A program made the translations under genes and the position numbers. DNA of 64,000 nucleotides from CAVQJU01 sp963712905. Its GTDB lineage: Bacteria > Acidobacteriota > Vicinamibacteria > Vicinamibacterales > CAVVIG01. Every line of letters begins with the position of its first letter. Positions within the stretch are counted from its first letter, which is position 1. The stretch is from the NCBI GenBank assembly GCA_963712905.1, contig CAVQJU010000008.1, positions 62,001-126,000 of the forward strand, given 5' to 3'. Under the pieces are notes generated by a model. It was given only the letters and a program-made list of their open reading frames with translations, had not been told where the DNA came from and searched no databases. Shown in pieces: positions 46,063 to 54,584 of the stretch.

Positions 46063-46470
46063 TTACTTCCAGCCGGTCGATTTTCGAGTAAATCGGGCCG
46101 GCAGGGCCGGCTTGCTCTCGGGGACCGGCTCCGGCTCGCCCGACGCGATGCTGATCTCGCGTTCGAGCTCCTCCTCGTTCGGCAGGCCCGCGAGCTGGTC
46201 CACGAACATCAGGGAGTGCTGAGACGGGATTTCGAACTTCTTCCCGCACGCCTTGCACACCACCTCGTCGTCGAGGCGCAGCAGGTAGTCGCGCAGCTTG
46301 GCGAACTTGGCCCGGTCCTCCTCGTTGGCACCGGGCGGCAGCCGGTCCTTCTTGGAGCGGCGGACCCACCGGATGCTGTAGTCGCCGGCGCGCCGGCACT
46401 TGGGGCAGGTATAGCGTCCGGTCCGGGTCTCGGACTTCTCGTTGAAGAGGTTCCGCTCGTCGAGGGCCAT
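46063..46470 (-). CDS. zinc-ribbon protein, unknown function
   Basis: 135 residues. Two Cys pairs (CPKC near residue 23 and CKAC near 73) would bind one zinc; between them are basic residues, and the C-terminus is acidic then Pro-rich. It looks like a nucleic-acid or protein-binding zinc ribbon. No family name is recognised. On the minus strand TAACAT ends 6 nt before ATG 46470, suggesting a leaderless mRNA. A loose ggaatcg repeat lies downstream at 46012-46037. Confidence 0.65.
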   Translation of the reverse strand: MALDERNLFNEKSETRTGRYTCPKCRRAGDYSIRWVRRSKKDRLPPGANEEDRAKFAKLRDYLLRLDDEVVCKACGKKFEIPSQHSLMFVDQLAGLPNEEELEREISIASGEPEPVPESKPALPARFTRKSTGWK

Positions 46471-46503
46471 CCCCCAATGTTAGCAACGAATTGAGGAAGA
46501 AAG

Positions 46504-46509
46504 TATCCT
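46504..46509 (+). promoter_or_regulatory. putative -10 of the ArsC/Spx-like gene
   Basis: TATCCT ends 10 nt before the ATG at 46520. ggga is too close to the ATG (2-3 nt) to be a normal ribosome site. Confidence 0.35.
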
Positions 46510-46519
46510 GACGGGAGCG

Positions 46520-46864
46520 ATGATCGTCATCTACCAGAAACCGACCTGCACGACCTGCCGGCAGGTCCACACGGCGCTCAAGGAGAGCGGCGTCGACTTC
46601 GACGCCGTGAACTACTACGTGGATCCGATCCCGAAGGCCAAGCTCAAGGAGCTCCTTCGCAAGATGGGCATGAAACCCCGCGAGCTGCTCCGGACGAAGG
46701 AGCCCATCTACAAGACGCTGAAGATCGCCGACGGCGGTCTGACCGACGATGAGATGGTGGACCTGATGGTCCAGCACCCCGACCTCATCCAGCGGCCGAT
46801 CGTCGAAAAGGGCAGCCGGGCGATCCTGGCGCGTCCAGCGGAACGCCTTAAGGAAATCCTTTAG
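46520..46864 (+). CDS. ArsC/Spx-family thioredoxin-fold protein
   Basis: 114 residues with IYQKPTCTTCRQVHTAL: a CxxC at residues 10-13, then DFDAVNYYVDPI, LLRTKEPIYK and the cis-Pro and Arg region QRPIVEKGSRAILARP near 95. The length and RPIV motif fit ArsC-type reductases and Spx-like regulators. The CxxC is more Spx- or YffB-like. Arsenate reduction is not supported by any neighbour. Confidence 0.8.
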   Translation: MIVIYQKPTCTTCRQVHTALKESGVDFDAVNYYVDPIPKAKLKELLRKMGMKPRELLRTKEPIYKTLKIADGGLTDDEMVDLMVQHPDLIQRPIVEKGSRAILARPAERLKEIL

Positions 46865-46889
46865 TGGACTGTCCTTCCCAATTCACTAC

Positions 46890-46912
46890 CGGCCGCTCCG
46901 TTGTCGCGGCCG
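46890..46912. terminator. hairpin between convergent genes
   Basis: CGGCCGC and GCGGCCG, perfect 7-bp arms with a 9-nt loop, between the ArsC-like gene and the catalase-like gene. There is no T-run, so factor-independent termination is only possible. Confidence 0.4.
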
Positions 46913-46974
46913 TCGATTGGCGGCCAAGGCTCGTTGCAGGCGGTACTCTTCCAGTTGATATACACCGCTAGTTC

Positions 46975-48052
46975 TCACTTGACCTTCACGCCGTTGACCC
47001 GCGTGGCGGTCGCGGGATCGTTGCGATCCTGGCGCCACGTCGGATGCGAGAAATGAATGACGGCGTCGCCGTTGTACGACACGACGGCGTTGTCGAAGAC
47101 GAGCGTGCCAATCCGCCGCCAGTTCCGGAACGTGCGGCGCACCCGGAAGGGCGATCCCGACGTCTTTCCATCGTCGGTGACCTCGATGGTGAACGTCAGC
47201 GTTCGCTTCGGCGCCGGATCGCCGCGATCGAAGATGTGGGCCATGACCTCGTCGCGGACGTCGAGATCGGCGCCGGGAATCACCGGCTGCCCCTGCGCGA
47301 CGAGCAGCCGCATGAACTCCGGCGCCCTGCGTCGGCTCGCCGGCGGGCTTCCCAAGCTCCGCAATCGGGTAGAGCTGACGAATGGTGGGCTGCTTGTCCA
47401 CCTTCCGGAAGACGGCGGCGACCTTGATCAGGATCGTCCCGGCGGGGCCGCGGCGGAAGACGGTGACGTCGGGTGCATTCCGAAGTTCAGCGGCGTTGAT
47501 CGAGTCGCTCCGCGCCCCGCCGATGTCTTCCTGCGTGATGAAGTTCGCGGTTCGGAGCGGCGTCGGGTGATCCGGATCCGTTGTCGGAAAGAGCTTGCCG
47601 ACAAGCGCCAGCGATCGGACGCGGCCGCGAAGCGGACCTCCCGCGCCGCTCGAGTAGCGGGCCACGACGAGCGCCGTCCGGCCGCGCGCGAAGTACCCGA
47701 GTACGGCGTGTCTTCGGTGATCTGCCAGCGCCCGACGAGGCAGACGCCGTTGGGATGCAGCAGCCGCGCGAAGCCTTTCCGATCCGGTCCCCAGCGAAGA
47801 TCGGCGCCGGAGTCGAGCGTCCGCGCCGAGGCGCGCTTCGAAGTTGGGTCGCCTGCCGCGCTGGAGCAGCCCGCCGAAGACGCTCCTGATCGTCTGGTTC
47901 TGGATCGGCAGCGGTGGTTCGCCCGCGCGGCCCCACACGGCCTGATAGGGATTCGCGAACAGCGCATCCACGACCTCGCGGAAGCGCGAGCCGGAGTAGC
48001 GCCGGTCTTCTTCGTTGAATTGTTCCGAGCCGATGTCAGCGGCGTCAGCCAC
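46975..48052 (-). CDS. possible catalase-like superfamily protein, three indels
   Basis: About 358 residues after correction, no confident family. The reading frame is broken near 47821 (extra base), 47695 (missing base) and 47325-47327 (extra base in CCC); the net is one base. The joined protein reads FANPYQAVWGRAGE, LHPNGVCLVGRWQITEDTPY, VVARYSSGAGGPLRGRVRSL and LVGKLFPTTDPDHPT. The H-x-x-G, RYS-like and LxGKLFPTTD order recalls heme-dependent catalase-like proteins, but I could not locate a firm proximal Tyr, so the call is weak. C-terminal part VTDDGKT...RNWRRIGTLVFD looks like a beta domain. GTG 48052, possible TATAGT -10. Confidence 0.4.
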
Positions 48053-48111
48053 GTGCCACCCCCGGCGGCAACTATACCGCTGCGACGCCGCAGAGGAGGA
48101 GGGCTGCGGTT

Positions 48112-50773
48112 CTAGAAATGCCGAGCTTCACTGCTCGTTCCGCCGGCCGCGGGGACGTAGGCTTGATTTACGTAGTCCATCACCATCCGATCGGCGCTGA
48201 ATCGCCACCCGAGCGTGCGAATCGCGCGCTTGACGCGCGCGATCCACTCGCGCGGCAGGCCGTCCCGGTCCCGCTCGTAGTACATCGGGATGACCTCGTC
48301 GCGCAACACGTTGAGCAGCGACTGCCCGTCGCGGCGGTCGTGGACGTCGATGGCAGCATGTGTTTCGCCGCCGCCGATCGCGAAGCCGTTCAGGCCGTCG
48401 TAGGCTTCGGCCCACCAACCATCGAGCACCGACAGGTTCAGCCCGCCGTTCAGCACCACTTTCTGCCCGCTCGTGCCGCACGCTTCGAGCGGACGGCGCG
48501 GGTTGTTGAGCCACACGTCCACGCCCTGCACGAGGCGCCGGCCGACGTTGATGTCGTAGTCCTCGATGAACAGCACCTTGCCGGCAAACTTCGGGTTGTG
48601 CATGAGCCGCGCGATCTGCTGCAGCACTTCCTTGCCCGGCCGGTCGTGGGGATGCGACTTGCCCGCGAAAACGAACTGGATGGGCATCTGCGCGCTGTTG
48701 ACGAGCGCCTCCATGGCCTCGAGGTCCTGCAGCAGCAGGTTGGCGCGTTTGTACGTCGCGAAGCGGCGGGCGAACCCGATCGTCAACGCGTCGAGGCTGA
48801 GCACGTTTCGCATCTGCGCGACGAACTCGAGCGATTCGCCGCGGCGCTCGGCCTGGCGGGCGGTCCGCCGCCGCGCGAGCTGGATGAGCTGCACCTTCAG
48901 CGTCTGATGTGTTTCCCACAACTCGCCGTCGTCGACGGCGTCGATCTTGTCCCAGAGGCTGCCGTGGCTCGCGTTCATGGGCCAGTCCGGGCCGAGATGG
49001 CGGTCGTAGACCTGGCGCATCTGCGGGGCCAGCCACGTGTGGACGTGGACGCCGTTGGTGATGTGGCCGATGGGGACGCGATCATCGGTGGTACCGGGAT
49101 ACAGGCCGGCCCACATCGCGCGCGAGACCTGGCCGTGGAGCGACGAGACGGCATTGGCGCGATGGGTCGCCTTGAGCGCGAGCACAGTCATGCAGAATTG
49201 CTCCCCGCCGTCGTGCGGGTGCACGCGGCCGAGGCCCATCAACTCGTGGAAGGGGAGGCCTAGTTCAGCGCAGAGCGGGCCCAGATGCTCGTCGACAAGG
49301 CGCTCGGAGAAGCGATCGTGGCCGGCGGGCACCGGCGTGTGCGTCGTGAAGACCACCTGCGGCGCCACGCGGCGCAGCGCCTCCCACGCGTCCACGCCTT
49401 CGGTCTGCATGCGTTGCCGGACCATTTCGAGCGCGGCAAAGGCGCTGTGGCCTTCGTTCAGGTGAAGAACGCCGGGCGCGATGCCCATCGCGCCGAGCGC
49501 GCGCATCCCGGCGACGCCGAGCATCAGCTCCTGGCGGATGCGCACGCGCTCGTCGCCGCCGTAGAGGCGGGAGGTGAGCTGGCGGTCCTCCGGCTGGTTG
49601 CCTTCGACGTTCGAATCGAGCAGCAGCAGCATGCTCCGGCCGACCGACAGCTGCCAGACGCGCGCCATGATCGTCCCGGTCCGCGTTTCGACGGACACGA
49701 TCACGGGCACGCCGTCCACGAGCGCCGGCCGGATCGGCAGCTGACGATGGTTGAGCGCCAGGTAGTCTTCGTGCTGCCAGCCGTCGACGTCGAGCCGCTG
49801 CCTGAAGTAGCCCTGGTCGTAGTAGAGCCCGACGCCGACGAGCGGAATGCCGAGGTCCGACGCGCTCTTGATGTGGTCGCCGGCCAGGATACCCAGGCCG
49901 CCCGAGTAGATCGGCAGCGATTCGTGAAGCCCGAACTCGGCGGAGAAGTAGGCGACAGGCCGAGCCCACAGCACGCCCGCATGGCGCGCGCCCCATGTGC
50001 GGCGCGACTGCAGGTACTCCAGCATGCGGCGGTATCCGTAGTTGATGCGGCTGTGCAGCGCCAGTTCCGAGGCGCGTTCCTCGATCTGTTCGATCGTCAT
50101 CTGCTGCAGCAGCGCGACCGGGTTGCTGTCGAGATCCCGCCACAACACCGGATCGAGCTCCCGGAAGAGGCTCGTCATGTCGGGATCCCAGCTCCACCAT
50201 AAGTTCTGGGCCAGCGCGCTGAGCCGCCGGTGCGCGGGCGCGACGAATTGCCCGAGGGTCCGGGCATCGCTGACGATTTGCGCGAGCTGAATGCCAGCCG
50301 CCGCAAACGCACTCACGTCGTCGGGGGTGAAGTCCCGCGGCTCGGCAGTCTGCACGACGAGGACGCCCTGCAGGACGCCGCGATCGATGACCGGCACGCC
50401 AAGGAAGGAGCGGTACGGGTCCTCGCCCGCCTCGCTGAAGGTACTTGAACCGGGGATGGGTTGTGGCATCCTTGACGAACTGCGGCCTCAACTGTTGTGC
50501 GACGAGGCCCGCGAGGCCTTCGGTGAGCCGCATCCGCACCTGGCCGACGCTTTCGGGGCGCAGGCCAATCGTGGCGGCGAGCACGAGGTTCGCGCGGTCG
50601 GGCTCGAGCAGGTAGATCGAGCAGACGTCGGTGTCGAACCGGCGGCGGATCAGGTTGACGACGCTGGTCAGCGTCTCGGAGGCGTTGCCGCTTGGAGACA
50701 CGAGGCGGCTGATCTCATCGAGCGTCCAGAGCGTGGATCCGTCAGGGCTCGTCACGGTTTCGGTTGGGTTCAA
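48112..50773 (-). CDS. glgP: alpha-glucan phosphorylase with N-terminal GAF domain, one frameshift
   Basis: Releases glucose 1-phosphate from glycogen-like alpha-1,4-glucans. About 886 residues: residues 1-170 form a GAF domain (LTSVVNLIRRRFDTDVCSIY, GVPVIDRGVLQGVLVVQT) like that of PtsP, the rest an alpha-glucan phosphorylase of the DUF3417 type (WWSWDPDMTSLFRELDP, YFSAEFGLHESLPIYSGGLG, HLNEGHSAFAALE, ITNGVHVHTWLAP, GFARRFATYKRANL, NGGLNLSVLDGWWAEAYDG). The EACGTSGQK segment holds the PLP-type site. A frame break near 50436 (one extra base) joins KYL to SEAGEDPYRS. TTG 50773 start. The GAF part suggests control by a small ligand. Confidence 0.88.
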
Positions 50774-51028
50774 GAAAGGGTCTCCGCGTTTGGGTTCCTG
50801 CTCTCAGCAAGAACGTTGCCTCACGGGTTGTCGAAAATACTGGGGAACTTGAAGCCTGCGCCGCCAATGATCTGCAAAGTTGTTCGTCAAAACATCGAAG
50901 CTTACATGAATGTCCGACAGGCGAGGCGCTCGTGCCCGGAATCGCGTTAGAATTGCCCGGAATTCGCGCACCGCTGTGTTCGGCGGCGCGCGCACGGTGG
51001 CTCATGTCTTGCTCTCAGTGGTTATCTG
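50774..51028. other. divergent intergenic region, glgP and ATP-grasp promoters
   Basis: 255 nt between divergent genes. A TAGAAT (50948-50953) on the + strand could be a -10, leaving an untranslated leader of about 70 nt for the ATP-grasp gene. No second gene or long hairpin was found; short frames here lack plausible coding signals. Confidence 0.4.
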
Positions 51029-52537
51029 GTGCCCCCCGCGACTCCTTCAGACATTAACGTCGGTCCGTCCGGCCGTCCTCGGACATTTGTGTCTGGTCTG
51101 GGCCCTCTCTTCTCGAACTACGAGCTGAGCGTGCCCTACGACGAGATGTTCGACGCGGGCGGCAAGCCCCGGCCGCATTGCGACGGACTCGTCGAGGCCC
51201 TCTGCGCGGCGTCGCAGTCCGAACTGGGCCAGCGCCAGCTGGAAGCCGACAAGGCGTTCCTGACGCAGGGCATCACGTTCACCGTGTACGGGGACAATCA
51301 GGGCACGGAGCGCATCTTCCCGTTCGATCTGGTCCCGCGCATCATCACGGCTCCGGAGTGGCGCAACCTCGAACGCGGCCTGGCCCAGCGTCTCACGGCG
51401 GTCAACCTCTTCCTGAAGGACGTCTACCACGACGCGAGGATCCTCGCCGAGGGCGTCGTGCCGCGGGATCTCGTGCAGAGCTGCCGGCACTATCGCCGTG
51501 AGATGCGCGGCGTGCACGTGCACCGCGACATCTACGTCTCGGTGTCGGGAACCGACCTCATCCGGCTCGAAGACGGCCGGTTTGTCGTGCTCGAGGACAA
51601 CCTTCGCGTGCCGAGCGGCGTGTCCTACATGCTGGCCAACCGCGAGGTCACCAAGCGCGTGCTGCCGGGCCTGTTCGACCGCTATCGCGTGAGCCCGATC
51701 GCGCATTATGGCCAGGCGCTGCTCGCCACGCTGCGGGCGCTGGCGCCGCCGGTCGCCGCGGATCCGACGTTCGTGGTGCTGACGCCGGGCGTCGGCAACT
51801 CCGCGTACTTCGAGCATGCGTTTCTCGCGCGCGAGATGGGCGTGGCGCTGGTCGAAGGCCGCGACCTGCTTGTGCACGACAACATCGTGTATATGCGAAC
51901 GACCGCGGGGCTCAAGCGCGTCGACGTCATCTACCGCCGCGTGGACGACGACTTCCTCGATCCGCTGGCGTTCCGGACCGACTCGCACCTGGGCGTGGCG
52001 GGGCTGCTGAACGCCTATCGAGCAGGCAACGTCTCGCTCGCCAACGCCATCGGCACGGGCCTGGCCGACGACAAGGCGCTCTATGCCTACATCCCGGCCA
52101 TCATCAAGTTCTACCTGTCCGAGGAACCGATCCTGCCGAACGTCGAGACGTACCTGCTCGGAAATCCGTCGCACCGGCGGTACGTCCTCGAGCACCTCGA
52201 CTCGCTGGTCGTGAAGGCGGTGGGCGAGTCCGGCGGCTACGGGATGCTCATCGGCCCCCACAGCACCGCGGCCGAGCGCGACGTGTTCAAGGCGAAGATT
52301 CTGGCCGACCCCCGAAATTTCATCGCGCAGCCGACGCTGTCGCTGTCGTGCGCGCCGTGCTTCATGGACGAGGGCATCGAGCCCCGCCACGTGGATCTGC
52401 GTCCGTACGTGTTGTACGGCGACCGCGTCACGGTGGTGCCGGGCGGCCTCACGCGCGTGGCGCTCCGGAAGGGATCGCTCGTCGTCAACTCGTCGCAGGG
52501 CGGCGGCAGCAAAGACACCTGGGTCCTCGAGGAGTAG
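51029..52537 (+). CDS. circularly permuted type 2 ATP-grasp protein
   Basis: 502 residues of the DUF404/DUF407 family. Characteristic stretches: YDEMFDAGGKPRPHCDGL near residue 31, AFLTQGITFTVYGDNQGTER, FPFDLVPRIITAPEWRNLER, RHYRREMRGVHVHRDIYVS, VLEDNLRVPSGVSYMLANR, LVEGRDLLVHDNIVYMRTT and the C-terminal LVVNSSQGGGSKDTWVLEE. ATP-grasp enzymes ligate a carboxylate to an amine; with the alpha-E and transglutaminase genes this forms a widespread cluster proposed to make or modify a peptide. The product is unknown. GTG start, no Shine-Dalgarno. Confidence 0.88.
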   Translation: MPPATPSDINVGPSGRPRTFVSGLGPLFSNYELSVPYDEMFDAGGKPRPHCDGLVEALCAASQSELGQRQLEADKAFLTQGITFTVYGDNQGTERIFPFDLVPRIITAPEWRNLERGLAQRLTAVNLFLKDVYHDARILAEGVVPRDLVQSCRHYRREMRGVHVHRDIYVSVSGTDLIRLEDGRFVVLEDNLRVPSGVSYMLANREVTKRVLPGLFDRYRVSPIAHYGQALLATLRALAPPVAADPTFVVLTPGVGNSAYFEHAFLAREMGVALVEGRDLLVHDNIVYMRTTAGLKRVDVIYRRVDDDFLDPLAFRTDSHLGVAGLLNAYRAGNVSLANAIGTGLADDKALYAYIPAIIKFYLSEEPILPNVETYLLGNPSHRRYVLEHLDSLVVKAVGESGGYGMLIGPHSTAAERDVFKAKILADPRNFIAQPTLSLSCAPCFMDEGIEPRHVDLRPYVLYGDRVTVVPGGLTRVALRKGSLVVNSSQGGGSKDTWVLEE

Positions 52538-52544
52538 CGGGACG

Positions 52545-53492
52545 ATGCTGCTGTCGCGTGTCGCGGACTCGCTCTACTGGATCGGCCGGTACCTCGAACG
52601 CTCTGAGCACACGGCCCGGCTGATCGACGTCCGGCTCGACCTGGGCCTCGACCGCACGTCGAACGCGGGCGGCTGGGACTTCGGCCGGCTGTACACGATG
52701 GTGCGCCAGGAGGCGGCCGAATCGGCGCCGGAAAATCCCACCGCGCTGTCGGATGCGCTGGTGTTCGACGCGGGCAATCCCGCCGCGGTCCTGGCGAGCG
52801 TCACGGCTGCGCGCGAGAACGCGGCGCAGGTCCGCGAGGAGATCAGCTCCGAGATGTGGGAGCAGTTGAACGCGCTGTTCCTCCGGCTGAAGCAGGCGAG
52901 AGCCGAAGGCGGCTGGTCGGCGCGCCCGCATTACATCTTCCGGATGGTCATCGACGGCATTCACCTCGTCAACGGCGTGACCGACGAGACCATGGGCCAC
53001 GGCGAAGGCTGGCAGCACATGCAGCTCGGCCGCTTTCTCGAGCGCGCGAGCGCGACGGCGGCCCTCGTCGACCTGCACTTCCGGCGCGAATCGCTGCTGC
53101 CGCCGGGCCACGCGGAGTGGCTGGGCCTGCTGCGCTCGTGTTCGGCGCTCGAGTCGTACTGCCGCCACTACACCGCCGACCTGCGGCCCGAGCGGATCGC
53201 GGAGTTTCTGCTGCTCAACTCGGAGTTCCCGCGATCGGTCCGGTTCGCGGCGGCCCGCGTCGAGTCCGCGCTGCGCGCGATCGCGAGCCTGACGACAGGC
53301 GGCGCCGGCGGCCGGGCCGAACGGCTGGCCGGCCGGCTCCACGCCTCGCTGGACTACGGGCAAGTGGACGAAATCCTGAGCGAGGATCCGCACGTGTATC
53401 TCGAAACGATCTCGCGGTACTGCGCGCAGATCCACGGCGCGGTGTATCAGAGCTACATCACCTATCCGATCGAGTCGGCCCTGCCGGCCTGA
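52545..53492 (+). CDS. alpha-E domain protein (DUF403)
   Basis: 315 residues, almost all helical, of the Alpha-E family: LLSRVADSLYWIGRYLERSE at the N-terminus, VRIARL-type helix pairs, NGVTDETMGHGEGWQHMQLGR near residue 155 and LLNSEFPRSVRFAAARVESA near 235. It begins 7 nt after the ATP-grasp gene. Alpha-E proteins always accompany the permuted ATP-grasp and transglutaminase proteins but have no proven activity. Confidence 0.88.
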   Translation: MLLSRVADSLYWIGRYLERSEHTARLIDVRLDLGLDRTSNAGGWDFGRLYTMVRQEAAESAPENPTALSDALVFDAGNPAAVLASVTAARENAAQVREEISSEMWEQLNALFLRLKQARAEGGWSARPHYIFRMVIDGIHLVNGVTDETMGHGEGWQHMQLGRFLERASATAALVDLHFRRESLLPPGHAEWLGLLRSCSALESYCRHYTADLRPERIAEFLLLNSEFPRSVRFAAARVESALRAIASLTTGGAGGRAERLAGRLHASLDYGQVDEILSEDPHVYLETISRYCAQIHGAVYQSYITYPIESALPA

Positions 53493-53500
53493 AGGCTGTC
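53483..53500. repeat. degenerate 18-bp palindrome on the alpha-E stop codon
   Basis: GCCGGCCT-GA-AGGCTGTC with the TGA stop in the centre, like the perfect copy on the glyS stop at 11030-11047. Three mismatches. Confidence 0.4.
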
Positions 53501-54472
53501 ATGCAGTACACCATCCGGCACATCACACGATTCACGTACGAGGCGCCCATCAGCGAGAGCGTCATGGAGGCGCGCATGCAGCCGTTCACGGACGCGGCGC
53601 AGCGCTGCGTCCGGTTCGGCCTCAGCACGACGCCACCGTCGCGCGTGAAGATGTACCAGGATCACGACGGCAACATCGTCCACCACTTCAATATTCCCGG
53701 GCGCCATTCGCGTCTGACCGTGACGGCGGAAGCGTTCGTCGAGTGCCGTGCGCCCGAGCCGCTTCCGTCCGATCTTGGCGTGGACGCGTGGGTGCGCCTC
53801 GACGGCGCCACGCCGTCCGGCCGCTTCTGGGACGAGCTGAACGCGAGCCCGTTTGCGCACCGCACGCCGCTGCTCGACGCGCTAGCCGACGAGATCGGCC
53901 TCGCCCGCGGCGACGATCCGCTGTGCACCGTGAAGAAGCTCATGTCGGACGTGCACACACGCTTCGAGTACAGCCCGAAGAGCACGCGCGTGGACTCGCC
54001 GATTGACGACGCGCTGTCCGCCCGGCGCGGCGTCTGCCAGGATTTCGCCCACGTGATGATCGCGCTCGTCCGCCGGCTGGGCATCCCGTGCCGTTACGTC
54101 AGCGGCTATCTGTTCCAGGAGCACGACGGCACGGCCCGATCGGTCGACGGGGCGACGCACGCGTGGGTGGAAGCCTGGCTTCCGGGCCTCGAATGGGTGG
54201 GCTTCGATCCCACGCACAACACGACCACCGGCGAACGCCACATCCGCGTCGCGATCGGACGCGATTACTCGGACGTGCCCCCGACGCGCGGCGTGTTCAA
54301 GGGATCGAGCGCGATGAAGAGCGAGCTGGCCGTCGGCGTGTCGGTGGGAACCGTGCCCGGTTTCAACAGCGACGCCACGCCGTTCATCCCGTGGATGTCG
54401 CGCGAAGCGTCCGCGCCGCTGGTCGTCACCGAATCGGTGGCGAGCACGCAGCAGCAGCAACAACAGCAATAG
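53501..54472 (+). CDS. transglutaminase-like cysteine protease-fold protein
   Basis: 323 residues. The N-terminal bacterial transglutaminase domain (YTIRHITRFTYEAPISESVM) is followed by the catalytic core with Cys in ARRGVCQDFAHVMIAL near residue 180, His in ATHAWVEAWLPGLEWVGF near 223 and Asp in FDPTHN. The triad is complete. The C-terminus carries a run of seven Gln residues. Third gene of the ATP-grasp / alpha-E cluster; the short TGA-to-ATG gap holds the degenerate palindrome 53483-53500. Confidence 0.9.
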   Translation: MQYTIRHITRFTYEAPISESVMEARMQPFTDAAQRCVRFGLSTTPPSRVKMYQDHDGNIVHHFNIPGRHSRLTVTAEAFVECRAPEPLPSDLGVDAWVRLDGATPSGRFWDELNASPFAHRTPLLDALADEIGLARGDDPLCTVKKLMSDVHTRFEYSPKSTRVDSPIDDALSARRGVCQDFAHVMIALVRRLGIPCRYVSGYLFQEHDGTARSVDGATHAWVEAWLPGLEWVGFDPTHNTTTGERHIRVAIGRDYSDVPPTRGVFKGSSAMKSELAVGVSVGTVPGFNSDATPFIPWMSREASAPLVVTESVASTQQQQQQQ

Positions 54473-54486
54473 GCGATCACAACGTG

Positions 54487-54575
54487 GAACGCTGAGCACG
54501 CAGAGTTCGCAGAGTTGACGGAGTACTCATTAGGATGAGTACGAATTCTCTGCGAGCTCCGCGATCTCTGCGTTC
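54487..54575. repeat. 9-nt array palindrome between convergent genes (terminator-like)
   Basis: Nonamers of consensus NNCGCAGAG on the left and the complementary series on the right. The outer 28-nt arms (54487-54514 and 54548-54575) pair with five mismatches; the inner GTACTCAT (54523) pairs perfectly with ATGAGTAC (54535) around a TAGG loop. The whole gap is one long hairpin and probably ends transcription from both sides. Confidence 0.85.
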
Positions 54576-54584
54576 AACGTCGTC

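Noticed and set aside
50910..51128. 72-residue plus-strand frame upstream of the ATP-grasp gene.
   Set aside because: Overlaps the start of the real gene in another frame and is rich in Arg with no ribosome site.
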